64,000 nucleotides of DNA from Dyella psychrodurans (GTDB lineage: Bacteria > Pseudomonadota > Gammaproteobacteria > Xanthomonadales > Rhodanobacteraceae). The DNA is taken from the NCBI RefSeq assembly GCF_003363265.1, contig NZ_QRBF01000001.1:248001-312000 (forward strand), given 5' to 3'. Positions 36,903-51,746 of the stretch are shown one piece after another (the first letter of the stretch is position 1; every line of letters starts with the position of its first letter). The notes under the pieces were generated by a model. The model saw only the letters and a list, made by a program, of their open reading frames with translations. It searched no databases and was not told the origin of the DNA. The translations under genes and the position numbers were made by a program.

Positions 36903-37898
36903 TCAGAAAACCATGTTGACGGCGACTTGTGGAGTGATGAACGCGTCGCTGTTGCGCCCTGCTGCACTGAACTGCACGCCGCCGATCACGCCGATACGAT
37001 CATTGAAGTTGTATTCGATTGCGGGTGCCAGGCTCACGACCTTGCTTGTGGGATTCCGACTCTCCAGCGGCACCAGTGCCGTACCCGTGTCCTGCACACC
37101 TTGCAGTTGCGAAGCGTATACGCGGTTGTAGGCAACATCGAGCGCAAGCACCCATTGGGGATCGATACTGTATTCGGCACCGACCGACACGCCGAACGAA
37201 CTACCCAATCGGATCTGTCCACGAAAATCTTGCGGCGTACCGTAGACGCTTACGCCGTTTATAGCGACTTGATTCGGAGGCAAGGTGTAGGAGACGGCCG
37301 CGCGCACGCGCAACGGCCTGCCATTCGGAAACCAAATGTATTGCTGGGCAAGTACGGAAAAAGTATCCGTCGACGCACCGTTGCCCGTTCCGTTCAGCGG
37401 ATTTGAACCAAGGTGATCGTAAGGGCCTGTGGGAAATTGATGTGAATATCGCACTGACACAGCGGGTATGTCCCGACTCTTGTCGGGTGCAATCAGCATG
37501 TATTGCGCAGAGATTGTCGTATCGGTCAAGCCAAAACCGCTCGTGTGCGATCCCGCCGAATCGCTGCGTGCCAGGCCGGCGGTGAGCTGCAGTTGGAGGC
37601 GATCGGTGACACCGTAAAAAACCGGGACGATGGTCAGCCATTGGCCGGTTCCCTCGTCTTTCGCGTAACGATCCCATTGATCGTTGTACGCATCGCTGCT
37701 GCTGTTATGAATCAGGTAGGGTTCCACCAGCCAAGTGCCGGCAGGGAGGTTTTGCGGGTTGGGTGTCAACAGCGGGCCGGTGAAATTGACCGCTGAGGTT
37801 GTCGCATCGGAAGAATCCGTAGCAGCGACCGTGCCGCAACAGAATGCTGGCACGAGCAAAAAAGTGAGCTGGCCGAGTGTTCGGCTGGAGCGTGTCAT
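36903..37898 (-). CDS. Outer-membrane beta-barrel protein (transporter-like)
   Basis: A 331-residue protein with a signal peptide (MTRSSRTLGQLTFLLVPAFCCG) and alternating polar/apolar strands such as LTIVPVFYGVTDRLQLQLTA and VSVGAEYSIDPQWVLALDVA. It ends in phenylalanine (VAVNMVF), typical of outer-membrane barrels. It resembles the uncharacterised family related to the phenol-degradation MetA porins (PF13557 type). The start at 37898 is preceded by AAGGTG; a further ATG is at 37922. Cargo unknown. Confidence 0.75.
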   Translation of the reverse strand: MTRSSRTLGQLTFLLVPAFCCGTVAATDSSDATTSAVNFTGPLLTPNPQNLPAGTWLVEPYLIHNSSSDAYNDQWDRYAKDEGTGQWLTIVPVFYGVTDRLQLQLTAGLARSDSAGSHTSGFGLTDTTISAQYMLIAPDKSRDIPAVSVRYSHQFPTGPYDHLGSNPLNGTGNGASTDTFSVLAQQYIWFPNGRPLRVRAAVSYTLPPNQVAINGVSVYGTPQDFRGQIRLGSSFGVSVGAEYSIDPQWVLALDVAYNRVYASQLQGVQDTGTALVPLESRNPTSKVVSLAPAIEYNFNDRIGVIGGVQFSAAGRNSDAFITPQVAVNMVF

Positions 37899-38110
37899 GG
37901 CTTGGGCACCTTGATAGTCCATTTGAAAGGTGTAGTCGTCTTCCTGAGGACTCAGAGACGGCGTGGCTTCAAGATAAGGAGCGCCATGAACGCGATCTAT
38001 GGTACAAATCTTAAATTGCCATACGCACGATCGTGCGCGTTGCTATCGCACCATGTATCGGATGCAATCTTTCGCATCATGGATTTTCGAATTCACCCAA
38101 GAGCTTCGTC

Positions 38111-38644
38111 ATGAGTTTGTACGAGTCGTTGCGCGGTTACGCCGCGCATTATCCGAACGATTCGCACGTAGTTGCGTGCATGACCTTTCTGAAGGAGACC
38201 GAACGCCCCTTCGATCGAGATCATGCGGCCGGGCATTTCACCGGTTCGGCTTGGCTCGTCGATCCAGAAGGTCAGCATGTGTTGTTGACCCATCACCGCA
38301 AGTTGGATCGGTGGCTGCAACTGGGTGGTCACGCGGATGGCGACAGCGATCTCGCCGCTGTTGCATTGCGCGAAGCGCACGAGGAGTCGGGCATGACCGG
38401 ATTAAGCGTCGATCCGGCTATTTTTGATGTCGACCGGCATTGGATTCCCGCGCGCAACGATGAACCAGGTCACTGGCATTACGATGTGCGCTATGTGGTG
38501 CGAGCGCGTGCCCGGGACGCTTTCGTTGTCAGCGATGAATCGCTGGACTTGGCTTGGGTATCGATCCGCGCGCTAGCGGACGACGACGCTACCGACGAAT
38601 CGCTGCGGCGCATGGCGCGCAAATGGCTGGCGCGCGATCGCTAA
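38111..38644 (+). CDS. Nudix hydrolase
   Basis: A 177-residue hydrolase of nucleoside-diphosphate-linked substrates. The Nudix helix is visible in [20 protein letters not shown] followed by SGM. The last part REAHEESG is canonical, but the first conserved Glu of the box is Ser. The start at 38111 ([10 protein letters not shown]) was chosen over upstream ATGs at 38033 because the upstream translation is not protein-like. It converges with the dioxygenase gene, sharing four bases at the stops. Substrate not predictable. Confidence 0.88.
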   Translation: MSLYESLRGYAAHYPNDSHVVACMTFLKETERPFDRDHAAGHFTGSAWLVDPEGQHVLLTHHRKLDRWLQLGGHADGDSDLAAVALREAHEESGMTGLSVDPAIFDVDRHWIPARNDEPGHWHYDVRYVVRARARDAFVVSDESLDLAWVSIRALADDDATDESLRRMARKWLARDR

Positions 38645-39162
38645 CCGTATCTGGCCGGTGCGGTATTCAAATGACCGCACTTGCCGCAGGTTCGTGCGTC
38701 GCGCGATGCGTAGAAGCGATCGAATACCGGCGGAAAATCGGTTTCGATGTCATGCAGCGTGAAATATTCTTCGTAGAGCTTGTGGTTGCATTTTTCGCAA
38801 AACCATAGCAAGCCGTCTTTTTCGTGACCGAGCCGTCGGCGTTCGATCACCATGCCTATCGAATCGGGCATGCGTTGCGGCGAATGAGGTACGCGCGGCG
38901 GCAGGTAGAAGATCTCGCCGGCGCGGATCGGAATGTCGCGCGCCACGCCATCGTCCTGCACCTTCAACACCATCTCGCCTTCGATCTGGTAGAAGAATTC
39001 CGGACCTTCGTCATAGTGATAATCGGTGCGCGCGTTCGGCCCGCCGACGATCATGATGATGAAGTCGCCGTCCACAATGCATTTGTTGCCGACCGGCGGT
39101 TTGAGCAAATGGCGGTGCTCGGCGATCCAGCGTTGCAAGTCGAAGGGAGGTGTCAGGGCCAT
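38641..39162 (-). CDS. nbaC: 3-hydroxyanthranilate 3,4-dioxygenase
   Basis: A 173-residue cupin that opens 3-hydroxyanthranilate on the kynurenine route to quinolinate (NAD) or tryptophan breakdown. The iron site is in [16 protein letters not shown] with a later His in VPHSP. The C-terminal part has the bacterial rubredoxin-like pair of CxxC motifs (CEKCNH, CGKCGH). No other kynurenine-pathway gene lies nearby. Confidence 0.93.
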   Translation of the reverse strand: MALTPPFDLQRWIAEHRHLLKPPVGNKCIVDGDFIIMIVGGPNARTDYHYDEGPEFFYQIEGEMVLKVQDDGVARDIPIRAGEIFYLPPRVPHSPQRMPDSIGMVIERRRLGHEKDGLLWFCEKCNHKLYEEYFTLHDIETDFPPVFDRFYASRDARTCGKCGHLNTAPARYG

Positions 39163-39194
39163 AGGGACGATCCGTTGGAGTTCGCTTTCGCTTC

Positions 39195-41084
39195 TCAGAC
39201 CTCGAGCGTAGCCAGGTCGCCTTTCTCTTCCAGCCAGTTCTTGCGGTCCGAAGCGCGCTTTTTGGCCAGCAGCATGTCCATCAGCTTGGCCGTGCCGTCG
39301 TTATCTTCCACAGTGAGCTGCACCAGACGACGTGTATCCGGATAGATGGTCGACTCGCGCAACTGCGAGGGGTTCATTTCACCCAAACCCTTGAAGCGCG
39401 TTACCGTGACTTGCCCCTTGATCTTTTCGCGCTCGATGCGTTGAAGCATCGCTGCTTTTTCGTTCTCGTCGAGGCAGTAGAACACTTGCTTGCCTACGTC
39501 GACGCGGAACAGCGGCGGCATGGCGACGAAGACGTGCCCTTCGCGCACCAGCGACGGGAAATGACGCAGGAAAAGCGCGCTCAGCAAGGTGGCGATGTGC
39601 AGGCCGTCGGAGTCTGCGTCCGCAAGAATGACGACCTTGCCGTAACGCAGGCCGCTCAGATCGTCCTTGCCCGGATCGCAGCCGATCGCCACGGCCAGAT
39701 TGTGCACTTCCTCCGAGGCGAGCACCGACGTGGATTCCACTTCCCACGTGTTGAGGATCTTGCCGCGCAGGGGAAGGATCGCCTGGAACTCCTTGTCTCG
39801 TGCCTGCTTGGCGCTACCGCCCGCCGAATCGCCTTCGACCAGGAAAAGCTCGGTGCGCGTGAGATCGGTTGCCGTGCAGTCGGCAAGCTTGCCGGGCAGG
39901 GCGGGACCTTGCGTGATCTTCTTGCGGACGACTTGCTTGGCGGCCTTGAGGCGGGCGCTGGCGCGTTCGATCGCCAGCTGCGCGATGCGCTCGCCGAGAT
40001 CGACATGCTGGTTGAGCCACAGGCTGAAGGCATCGTGCACCACGCTTTCCACCAGCGCGGCGGCGTTGCGCGACGACAACCGCTCCTTCGTCTGACCCGC
40101 GAATTGCGGGTCCTGCAATTTCGCGGAGAGCACGAAAGCGAGCCGCTCCCATACGTCTTCCGGCGCAAGCTTCACGCCGCGAGGAAGCAGATTGCGGATG
40201 TCGCAGAATTCGCGCACCGCATTGGTGAGGCCCGTGCGCAAACCGTTGACGTGCGTACCGCCCTGCACGGTCGGGATCAGGTTGACGTAGCTCTCCTGCA
40301 CCAGTTCGCCTTCCGGCAGCCAGGTGAATGCGGCATCGAGGCCTTCCGTGTCGCGAGCGACGTGATGCACGAACAGGTCGGCAGGCAGGCATTCCGCGCC
40401 GTCGAGTTCGCCGCGCAGGTAATCGCGCAGGCCGTCTTCGTAATACCATTCGCTGACTTCGCCGGTGGCTTCGTCGACCAGCTTTACATTGAGTCCGGCG
40501 CAGAGCACCGCTTTCGCGCGCAGCAGATGCTTGAGCTTGGGCAGCGAGATCTTTGGTGAATCGAAATATTTCGGGTCGGCCCAGAAGCGCACCGTGGTAC
40601 CGGTCTTCTTTTTCGGTACGGTGCCGAGGGTTTCCAGCGGGCTCGCGCGATCGCCGTTGGCGAATGTCATGCGATATTCGTTGCCGTCGCGGCGGATGGT
40701 CACTTCCACCTTGTTCGACAACGCATTCACCACCGACACGCCCACACCGTGCAGGCCGCCGGAGAAGTTGTAGTTCTTGCCGGAGAATTTGCCGCCCGCA
40801 TGCAGGCGGGTCAGGATCAGTTCGACACCCGGAATGCCTTCCTCCGGATGGATGTCCACCGGCATGCCGCGCCCATCGTCGGTGACTTCCACCGAGCCAT
40901 CAGCGTGGACGACCACTTCGATGGATTTCGCGTGGCCGGCCAGCGCCTCGTCCACCGAGTTGTCGACGACTTCCTGCACCAGGTGGTTCGGGCGCGTAGT
41001 GTCGGTGTACATGCCCGGGCGGCGCTTGACGGGGTCAAGACCGGAGAGGACTTCGATATCGGCGGCGTTGTAGCGACTGCTCAT
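39195..41084 (-). CDS. parE: DNA topoisomerase IV subunit B
   Basis: A 629-residue GHKL ATPase and TOPRIM subunit that with ParC decatenates daughter chromosomes. Visible are the ATP site ([39 protein letters not shown]) and the TOPRIM motifs ([26 protein letters not shown]). Length is typical for ParE rather than GyrB. parC is not in the window. Confidence 0.96.
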   Translation of the reverse strand: MSSRYNAADIEVLSGLDPVKRRPGMYTDTTRPNHLVQEVVDNSVDEALAGHAKSIEVVVHADGSVEVTDDGRGMPVDIHPEEGIPGVELILTRLHAGGKFSGKNYNFSGGLHGVGVSVVNALSNKVEVTIRRDGNEYRMTFANGDRASPLETLGTVPKKKTGTTVRFWADPKYFDSPKISLPKLKHLLRAKAVLCAGLNVKLVDEATGEVSEWYYEDGLRDYLRGELDGAECLPADLFVHHVARDTEGLDAAFTWLPEGELVQESYVNLIPTVQGGTHVNGLRTGLTNAVREFCDIRNLLPRGVKLAPEDVWERLAFVLSAKLQDPQFAGQTKERLSSRNAAALVESVVHDAFSLWLNQHVDLGERIAQLAIERASARLKAAKQVVRKKITQGPALPGKLADCTATDLTRTELFLVEGDSAGGSAKQARDKEFQAILPLRGKILNTWEVESTSVLASEEVHNLAVAIGCDPGKDDLSGLRYGKVVILADADSDGLHIATLLSALFLRHFPSLVREGHVFVAMPPLFRVDVGKQVFYCLDENEKAAMLQRIEREKIKGQVTVTRFKGLGEMNPSQLRESTIYPDTRRLVQLTVEDNDGTAKLMDMLLAKKRASDRKNWLEEKGDLATLEV

Positions 41085-41174
41085 GCGGAGATGCGGACTT
41101 CCATGGAAGTTAAGCGCGGGAGGATGGTTGGCGGCTCGATGGAGGTCAAGAGTGTGCTCGCCATCCTCGTCGAT

Positions 41175-42974
41175 TCAAAGCGGTGCGCAATGTTTTTCCA
41201 GCCAGGCCAGATCGGCATCTTCCAGCAGCGGCGCAAGCGCCGCGCGCACGGAAGCATGGTAATCGTCCAGCCAGGCGCGTTCTTCGGGATTGAGCAGTCC
41301 GGGTTCCAGCGCACGCCGGTCGAAGGGGCAGAGGGTCAGTGTTTCGAAAGCGTAGAACTCGCCGAATTCGCTCTGTTCGGCCTCGACCACGACCGCGAGA
41401 TTTTCGTGACGGATACCGTGACGAGCCGGCTTGTACAGTCCGGGCTCGATCGAACTGATCATGCCCGGCTCCAGCGCCACCAGCGCGCCGCCCGAGATCG
41501 GCGGGCGAATGCCGTGGGGGCCTTCGTGCACATTGAGGAAGTAGCCTACGCCGTGACCGGTGCCATGGCCGTAATCCATGCCGGAGGCCCAGAGCGGCGC
41601 GCGAGCCAGTGCGTCGAGCTGCGGACCGCTGGCCCCTTTCGGGAAGCGTGCCCGCGACAGCGCGATCATGCCTTTCATGACCAGGGTAGCGTCGCGTCGC
41701 TGCTCGGCCGTGGTCGGACCCAGCGCCAGCACACGGGTGATATCTGTCGTGCCGCCCAGGTATTGCCCGCCGGAGTCGACCAGCAGCAAGCCGTGACGCT
41801 GCAAGGTGTTATGCGACTCTTGCGTGGCGCGGTAATGCGGCAGGGCACCGTTTTCCATATAGCCGGCAATCGTGGAGAAACTTTCGCCAACGAAATTCGG
41901 CTGCGCGGAGCGTTCCTCGCGCAGCAAGGTGTCCACATCCAGTTCGGTTTGCGTCATGCCCGCGGCGAGGCGCTCCTCCAGGCGGCGGAACGCGCGCACC
42001 AGCGCGACGCCGTCGCGACGCATGACTTCGCGAATGTGGCTCAGTTCGGTCGTGCTCTTGCACGCCTTGAACGCCGTGGACGGATTGGCGCCTTCGATGC
42101 GTTTCGCCGACGCTCCCACGGTCTCCAGCACGGAGCCGACGACGCGGCCGGGATCGAACAGCAATGTGTCGTTGGCGCCGAGTTCTCCCAGCACAGTTCC
42201 CAGCGTGGCGTAGTTGGCGATGCGGATGCCGTCGCCAGCCAGCGCCGCGACGAGAGTGTCACTGAGCTTGGCGCGATCGACGAACAGCGTGGCATGACCC
42301 GCCGTCTCGATCAGCAGGTGTGCCAGGAACACGGGATTGCATTCGACATCGCTGCCCCGAAGATTCGTCAGCCAGGCGATGTCGTCGAGGCTGGAGACGA
42401 GATGGTGCGTGGCGTGCTGCTTGCGCAAGGCGCTGCGCAGCTTGTTGAATTTCTCTGCGCGAGGCGTTCCGGCATAGGCAAGCGGGTGCTCGACCACGGG
42501 TGCCTTGGGCAGAGCGGGGCGCTCGGGCCAGATGATGCCCGGCAGGTCCAGATCGACGCGCAGCTTCGCACCCACGGCGTCGAGCAGGCGCTCGATCTGC
42601 CGTTGCGTGGCCACCGACACGCTATCGCCGGCGACAGCGACGACATCGCCCTGGTGCATGTGCTGCTGCAGCCAGGTCAGATGTTCGGGAGCGTGAGCGA
42701 CGCGCTGTTTCATCAGCGCGATGCCGCTGCCGGCAAGTTGCTGCTCGGCTTGCGAGAAATAGCGCGAATCGGTCCACAGCCCGGCGTCGGTGGCGGTGAC
42801 AAGCAAGATGCCGGCGGAACCGGTGAAGCCCGAGAGCCACTCGCGCGCCTGCCAGTGTGCGGGCAGGTATTCCGACAGATGCGGGTCGGCCGTGGGAACG
42901 AGACAGGCAGCGACACCATGCTTGACCATGGCCTCGCGCAAGGCGGCAACGCGTGCAGGAATCGGGTGGCTCAT
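41175..42974 (-). CDS. pepP: M24B-family Xaa-Pro aminopeptidase
   Basis: A 599-residue cytoplasmic metallopeptidase with two creatinase-like N-terminal domains (about 1-300) and a pita-bread catalytic domain. Metal ligands are visible in LLVDSGGQYLGGTTDITR (two Asp), GTGHGVGYFLNVHEGP (His) and two late Glu (MISSIEPG, HENLAVVVE). The three-domain layout resembles eukaryotic APP1-type proline aminopeptidases more than short E. coli PepP, so the symbol is approximate. Confidence 0.9.
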   Translation of the reverse strand: MSHPIPARVAALREAMVKHGVAACLVPTADPHLSEYLPAHWQAREWLSGFTGSAGILLVTATDAGLWTDSRYFSQAEQQLAGSGIALMKQRVAHAPEHLTWLQQHMHQGDVVAVAGDSVSVATQRQIERLLDAVGAKLRVDLDLPGIIWPERPALPKAPVVEHPLAYAGTPRAEKFNKLRSALRKQHATHHLVSSLDDIAWLTNLRGSDVECNPVFLAHLLIETAGHATLFVDRAKLSDTLVAALAGDGIRIANYATLGTVLGELGANDTLLFDPGRVVGSVLETVGASAKRIEGANPSTAFKACKSTTELSHIREVMRRDGVALVRAFRRLEERLAAGMTQTELDVDTLLREERSAQPNFVGESFSTIAGYMENGALPHYRATQESHNTLQRHGLLLVDSGGQYLGGTTDITRVLALGPTTAEQRRDATLVMKGMIALSRARFPKGASGPQLDALARAPLWASGMDYGHGTGHGVGYFLNVHEGPHGIRPPISGGALVALEPGMISSIEPGLYKPARHGIRHENLAVVVEAEQSEFGEFYAFETLTLCPFDRRALEPGLLNPEERAWLDDYHASVRAALAPLLEDADLAWLEKHCAPL

Positions 42975-43214
42975 TCGCGCATGTTAGCAGGCCGCCGTGT
43001 CGCTGCCGCGTGCGCGTGAAAATAAGCGATTTCGCGTTCGAAATCGACGAATTTCGATTCACGCGTTATCGGGTTGCGAATGTCAACAAAGAAATGATAG
43101 AGCGCAACGAAAAGCGCGACATTCTGTCCCGGGCTGGTCAATGCTTGCTGCGGCGCGATATTCTATGCAGGTCGTCCCCGCGACAAATCCCATCAGCCTG
43201 TCTAAGAGTCGTAC

Positions 43215-44144
43215 GTGAACAAGCGCACCTTTGTGTCCGCTTTGCGCTGGTCGTGCGCAAGCGTCGCCGTGTTTCTCAGCGGCTGCAGTTTGGATGTCCT
43301 GGCGCCCGAGGGTGATATCGGAGCGCAGGAAAAGTCTCTGATCCTTATCGCCACAGGACTGATGTTGGTGGTCGTGGTGCCGGTCATCGCGATGACCCTG
43401 TTTTTCGCTTGGCGCTACCGCGCGTCCAACACCAAGGCCACGTATGCACCCAAGTGGTCGCATTCGACCGCCATCGAAGCGGTGGTGTGGACCATTCCGT
43501 GCATCATCATCGCGATTCTCGCGACGATCACGTGGCGAACCACGCATGCGCTCGATCCGTACAAGCCGCTGCAGTCCCAGGCCAAGCCGATCACCATCCA
43601 GGCCGTGGCGATGGATTGGAAGTGGCTCTTCATCTATCCGGACTACGGCGTGGCCAGCGTCAATGAACTCGCGTTCCCGACGAACGTGCCGGTGCATTTC
43701 GAAATCACCTCCGATTCGGTGATGAATGCGTTCTTCATTCCGCGACTCGGCAGCCAGATCTATGCGATGGCGGGCATGGACACGCAGCTCAACCTGATCG
43801 CGAACGAACCGGGCAGCTACGCCGGCCTGTCGTCGAACTACAGCGGTCAGGGCTTCTCGGACATGCACTTCACAGCGATCGCGACGTCGCAGCAGGGCTT
43901 CGCGGATTGGGTCAACAAGGCCAAGGCCAGCTCGGCCAACCTCGACGACCAGGCGTATCACACGCTGACGCAGCCGAGCGAGAAGGTGCCGGTGTCGTAC
44001 TACACCAACATCAAGCCTGGCTTGTTCGGCAGCATCATCAATCAGTACATGGGCGATATGTCGATGGACAAGATCGGCACGCCGTCGCCTGCGCAAGCGA
44101 GTGCCATTCCCTCGCATAACGATCACGCCAAGGCTTCGGAGTAG
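43215..44144 (+). CDS. cyoA: Cytochrome bo ubiquinol oxidase subunit II
   Basis: A 309-residue lipoprotein: signal peptide with lipobox LSGC (C24), two membrane helices (about 43-65 and 89-109) and a periplasmic cupredoxin-like domain that lacks the CuA ligands, as expected for quinol oxidases. AMDWKWLFIYPDYGVASVNE is typical of CyoA. The start codon is GTG at 43215. First gene of cyoABCD; the 240-base upstream region holds its promoter, for which I find only a weak candidate near 43136-43165. Confidence 0.94.
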   Translation: MNKRTFVSALRWSCASVAVFLSGCSLDVLAPEGDIGAQEKSLILIATGLMLVVVVPVIAMTLFFAWRYRASNTKATYAPKWSHSTAIEAVVWTIPCIIIAILATITWRTTHALDPYKPLQSQAKPITIQAVAMDWKWLFIYPDYGVASVNELAFPTNVPVHFEITSDSVMNAFFIPRLGSQIYAMAGMDTQLNLIANEPGSYAGLSSNYSGQGFSDMHFTAIATSQQGFADWVNKAKASSANLDDQAYHTLTQPSEKVPVSYYTNIKPGLFGSIINQYMGDMSMDKIGTPSPAQASAIPSHNDHAKASE

Positions 44145-44147
44145 GCC

Positions 44148-46163
44148 ATGTTCGGAAAACTTTCTCTATCGGCCATTCCTTACAATGAGCCGATCATCAT
44201 GGGCACCCTGCTTATGGTGTGCCTCGCCGGTGCGGCGTTGCTTGGCTGGGTGACTTACCAGCGCAAGTGGGGCTATCTGTGGACCGAATGGTTCACTTCG
44301 GTGGACCACAAGCGTATCGGTGTCATGTACGTCATCATGGCGCTGGTCATGCTACTGCGCGGCTTTGCCGACGCCATCATGATGCGCGCGCAGCAAGCGA
44401 TTGCGGCGTCCGACGCAGCGGGCTACCTGCCGCCGCATCACTACGACCAGATCTTCTCCGCGCACGGCGTGATCATGATTTTCTTCGTCGCCATGCCGTT
44501 CGTGGTGGGGTTGATGAATCTGGTGGTGCCGCTGCAGATCGGCGCGCGCGACGTGGCGTATCCGTTCCTGAACTCGCTCAGCTACTGGCTCACCGCTTCC
44601 GGTGTGGTGCTGGTCATGCTGTCGATGTTCGTGGGCGACTTCGCCGCGACCGGCTGGCTGGCCTATCCGCCGCTGTCGGAGCTGAAGTTCAGTCCGACCG
44701 TGGGCGTCGATTACTACATATGGGCGTTGCAGCTATCCGGTCTCGGTACAACGCTTAGCGGTATCAACTTCGTCGTCACCATCCTGCGCATGCGTGCGCC
44801 CGGCATGACGTTGATGAAGATGCCGGTGTTCACCTGGACGGCGCTGGTCACCAACATCCTGATCGTGGCCGCGTTCCCGGTGTTGACGGTGGCGTTGGCG
44901 CTGCTGGCGGCAGACCGTTACCTGGACATGCATTTCTTCACGAACGAGCTCGGCGGCAACGCCATGCTCTACATCAACCTGATCTGGATCTGGGGTCACC
45001 CGGAGGTGTACATCCTGATCCTGCCGTGCTTTGGCGTGTTCTCCGAGATCGTGTCCACCTTCTCGGGCAAGCCGTTGTTCGGTTACAAATCGATGGTGTA
45101 CGCCACGGCGGGCATCGGCGTGCTGTCGTTCGTCGTCTGGTTGCACCACTTCTTCACGATGGGCTCGGGTGCGGACGTCAATGCCTTCTTCGGCATCTCG
45201 ACGATGATCATTTCCATCCCGACCGGCGTGAAGCTGTTCAACTGGCTGTTCACCATGTATCGCGGCCGTATTCGCTTCACGGTGCCGATGCTGTGGACCG
45301 TTGGCTTCATGGTCACCTTTACCATCGGTGGCATGACTGGCGTGCTGATGGCGGTGCCGGGTGCGGACTTCGTGCTGCACAACAGCCTGTTCCTGATCGC
45401 GCATTTCCATAACGTGATCATCGGCGGCGTCATCTTCGGTTGCATGGCGGCGATCAACTATTGGTTCCCGAAGGCGTTCGGCTTCAAGCTGGAAGAGCGT
45501 TTTGGCCGATACTCGTTCTGGTGCTGGCTGGTCGGCTTCTATATGGCCTTCATGCCGCTGTACGTGCTGGGCCTGATGGGCATGACGCGTCGCATGAACC
45601 ACTACGCCAATCCGGCGTGGCAGCCATACCTGATCGTGGCCGCCGTCGGCGCCGGCATCATTGCGCTGGGCATTGGCTTCACCATCCTGCAGATTGCGGT
45701 GAGTATCCGTAATCGCGCCGAGAACCGCGACCTGACCGGCGATCCGTGGGGTGGCCGTACGCTCGAGTGGTCCACCAGCTCGCCGGCGCCGTTCTATAAC
45801 TTCGCCGTGGTGCCGCAGATCGAAGAGCTGGACCAGTTCCAGGCCGACAAGGAACACAAGCGCGCCTACAAGCTCCAGTCTCAGTACGCGGATATCCATA
45901 TGCCGCGCAACACCGGAGTTGGCGTGTTCATGGCCGCGTTCGGCACCGTCCTGGGCTTTGCCATGGTGTGGCATATCTGGTGGCTCGCCATCTTCGGTCT
46001 GGTCGGCATGGTTTCTTCGTTCATCAGTCGCGCTTACGACACCGACGTCGATTACTACGTGCCGGGTGCTGAAGTGCTGAAGACCGAGCGTGCACGTCTG
46101 GTGCCGCTGCAGAAGTTGGTCGATCACGTGGATCCGGCATCGGCCGGCCAGAAGGTTGCTTAA
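44148..46163 (+). CDS. cyoB: Cytochrome bo ubiquinol oxidase subunit I
   Basis: A 671-residue heme-copper oxidase subunit with about 15 helices. The heme-copper signature is around [12 protein letters not shown], followed by [11 protein letters not shown] and the heme histidines in [13 protein letters not shown]. It carries low-spin heme b, heme o and CuB and pumps protons. It starts 3 bases after cyoA ends. Confidence 0.96.
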   Translation: MFGKLSLSAIPYNEPIIMGTLLMVCLAGAALLGWVTYQRKWGYLWTEWFTSVDHKRIGVMYVIMALVMLLRGFADAIMMRAQQAIAASDAAGYLPPHHYDQIFSAHGVIMIFFVAMPFVVGLMNLVVPLQIGARDVAYPFLNSLSYWLTASGVVLVMLSMFVGDFAATGWLAYPPLSELKFSPTVGVDYYIWALQLSGLGTTLSGINFVVTILRMRAPGMTLMKMPVFTWTALVTNILIVAAFPVLTVALALLAADRYLDMHFFTNELGGNAMLYINLIWIWGHPEVYILILPCFGVFSEIVSTFSGKPLFGYKSMVYATAGIGVLSFVVWLHHFFTMGSGADVNAFFGISTMIISIPTGVKLFNWLFTMYRGRIRFTVPMLWTVGFMVTFTIGGMTGVLMAVPGADFVLHNSLFLIAHFHNVIIGGVIFGCMAAINYWFPKAFGFKLEERFGRYSFWCWLVGFYMAFMPLYVLGLMGMTRRMNHYANPAWQPYLIVAAVGAGIIALGIGFTILQIAVSIRNRAENRDLTGDPWGGRTLEWSTSSPAPFYNFAVVPQIEELDQFQADKEHKRAYKLQSQYADIHMPRNTGVGVFMAAFGTVLGFAMVWHIWWLAIFGLVGMVSSFISRAYDTDVDYYVPGAEVLKTERARLVPLQKLVDHVDPASAGQKVA

Positions 46164-46166
46164 GCC

Positions 46167-46796
46167 ATGAGCAGTTCCGTTATTACCGCAAATCACGGCG
46201 TCGTCGCGCACGGCGACGCCGGTCACCACGAGCATCACGACGACGGATCCAAGACCCTTCTGGGGTTCTGGATCTACCTGATGAGCGACTGCCTGATCTT
46301 CTCGGCGCTGTTCGCTTCGTTTGCCGTGCTCTGCAATGCCACGGCCGGCGGCCCGACCAGCAAGGAACTGTTCGAGCTGCCTTACGTGCTGGGTGAAACC
46401 ATGCTGCTGTTGTTCAGCAGCTTCACGTTCGGCGTGGCGATGCTGAACATGCATGCCGGCAAGCGCAACAAGGTCATCGGCTGGCTGTTTGTGACGTTCC
46501 TGTTCGGCCTGGGCTTCATTGCGATGGAAGTCCACGAGTTCGCACACCTCATCCATGAGGGTGCCGGTCCGAGCCGCAGTGCATTCCTGTCGTCGTATTT
46601 CGCGCTGGTGGGCACCCACGGCCTGCACGTGAGTGCTGGCCTGATCTGGATCGTGGTGATGATGCACATGGTCGGCAAGTTCGGCCTGAACGACGTCGTG
46701 CAGCGCCGCCTGTCCTGCCTCAGCCTGTTCTGGCACTTCCTGGATGTGGTCTGGATCTGCGTGTTCACCATCGTTTACCTGCGGGGAGTGCTCTGA
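46167..46796 (+). CDS. cyoC: Cytochrome bo ubiquinol oxidase subunit III
   Basis: A 209-residue five-helix membrane protein of the CoxC/CyoC family. Typical segments are [28 protein letters not shown] and [13 protein letters not shown]. The N-terminus has a His-rich stretch. It overlaps the cyoD ATG by one base. Confidence 0.95.
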   Translation: MSSSVITANHGVVAHGDAGHHEHHDDGSKTLLGFWIYLMSDCLIFSALFASFAVLCNATAGGPTSKELFELPYVLGETMLLLFSSFTFGVAMLNMHAGKRNKVIGWLFVTFLFGLGFIAMEVHEFAHLIHEGAGPSRSAFLSSYFALVGTHGLHVSAGLIWIVVMMHMVGKFGLNDVVQRRLSCLSLFWHFLDVVWICVFTIVYLRGVL

Positions 46797-47173
46797 TGTC
46801 CGCTCATCACAGTCATGCGCACGTTGCGGATCACCAGCACGCCAATCACGGCTCGCTGAAGTCCTACATCGTCGGTTTTGCGCTCTCCATCATCCTGACG
46901 TTCATGTCGTTCGGCTGCGTGATGTCGGGTGCGGTGCCGCACGACCTGGTCATGCCGGGCATCATGGTGCTCTGCGTCGCGCAGGTGCTGGTGCAGTTGG
47001 TGTTCTTCCTGCATCTGAGCGCCAAGCCGGGCCAGCGAGACAACCTCTCGATCGGCGTGTTCACGGTGCTGATCATCGCGATCGTCGTGGTGGGCTCGCT
47101 GTGGGTGATGCACAACATGAACGTCTACATGATGCATCCGGCCACGCAGTCCATGTCGTCCAGCATCGGCTGA
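46796..47173 (+). CDS. cyoD: Cytochrome bo ubiquinol oxidase subunit IV
   Basis: A 125-residue protein with three membrane helices and a His-rich N-terminus (SAHHSHAHVADHQHANH). GSLKSYIVGFALSIILTF and VFFLHLSAKPGQRDN are typical of CyoD. It closes the operon; cyoE (heme O synthase) does not follow. Confidence 0.93.
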   Translation: MSAHHSHAHVADHQHANHGSLKSYIVGFALSIILTFMSFGCVMSGAVPHDLVMPGIMVLCVAQVLVQLVFFLHLSAKPGQRDNLSIGVFTVLIIAIVVVGSLWVMHNMNVYMMHPATQSMSSSIG

Positions 47174-47184
47174 TGCCGGCTCGC

Positions 47185-47235
47185 GGTCCCGTCCGCCATG
47201 GACGGGACCTTGGCCCCGGTTTGGGGCCCTGTTTT
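47185..47235 (+). terminator. Tandem terminator hairpins after cyoD
   Basis: A first 10-bp hairpin GGTCCCGTCC-GCCAT-GGACGGGACC (47185-47209) is followed at once by GGCCCC-GGTTT-GGGGCC (47212-47228) and CTGTTTT. The second, with its U-tract, is the more likely stop. Confidence 0.7.
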
Positions 47236-47389
47236 CGGTGGCCAAGCCTGAGATTGCCCTGACACCACCTCGGGCACCCAGCGGACGGAACCTCACGACA
47301 ACGCCGGATTGTCACGATAACTGAACTTTTTTTCAGACTTCGACGACACAGCATCTCGCGGCTGGAGCGATCTACCGCTAAAATGCTGA

Positions 47390-49911
<2,522 letters not shown>

Positions 49912-49965
49912 TGTCGATGCGCGATTGCCGCGCAGCGATGTCTCTTTTTCCTTTGAACTGGATAG

Positions 49966-51267
<1,302 letters not shown>

Positions 51268-51285
51268 ACGAGGTAAGCCGCGACG

Positions 51286-51615
51286 ATGCTGCGTTGGGTC
51301 GCTTTGATCCTCCTGCTTTTGCTGATCGGACTGCAGCTCAAGCTGTGGTCCAATCACGGCGGCATGTCCGAAGTGAACAGCCTGCGCGTCGCCGTGAAAA
51401 AGCAGAGCGACGAGAACGACAAGCTGGTCCAGCGCAACCAGGCGCTGGCCGCTGACGTCAACGATCTCAAGCACGGCGAACAGGCGGTCGAGGCGCGTGC
51501 GCGCGGCGAGCTGGGCCTGATCAAGCCGGGCGAAACCTTCTATCAGGTCGTCGAAAAGCCTGCCAACGCCGCCAGTGCCGCCGCACCGGCGGCTTCGGGT
51601 ACCAGCGGCAACTAG
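51286..51615 (+). CDS. ftsB: Cell division protein FtsB
   Basis: A 109-residue bitopic protein: N-terminal helix MLRWVALILLLLLIGLQLKL, a periplasmic coiled coil (about 30-70) and the conserved end ARGELGLIKPGETFYQVVE. It forms the FtsQLB complex of the divisome. The Ala-rich C-terminal tail is poorly conserved. It starts 18 bases after eno. ispD and ispF, which often follow ftsB, are absent here. Confidence 0.92.
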   Translation: MLRWVALILLLLLIGLQLKLWSNHGGMSEVNSLRVAVKKQSDENDKLVQRNQALAADVNDLKHGEQAVEARARGELGLIKPGETFYQVVEKPANAASAAAPAASGTSGN

Positions 51616-51746
51616 GTCGCTTCGGTCGATATTGACTGCCTTCGCTGTTGAAAACCGCTTCGGTGCCAGCCGGAATGTCGGTTTGGCGAGCGTTACCCTC
51701 TCCAATAGGTTGTGATTCTCGCAACCGAACGATCAGAATCGCATTC

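Noticed and set aside
43077-43095. FNR/Anr box upstream of cyoA (TTGCGAATGTCAA)
   Set aside because: The dyad is 13 bases, one short of the 14-base consensus, and the left half deviates; not convincing.
47370-47385. TAAAAT as a pyrG -10 element
   Set aside because: No acceptable -35 hexamer lies at 16-18 bases upstream.
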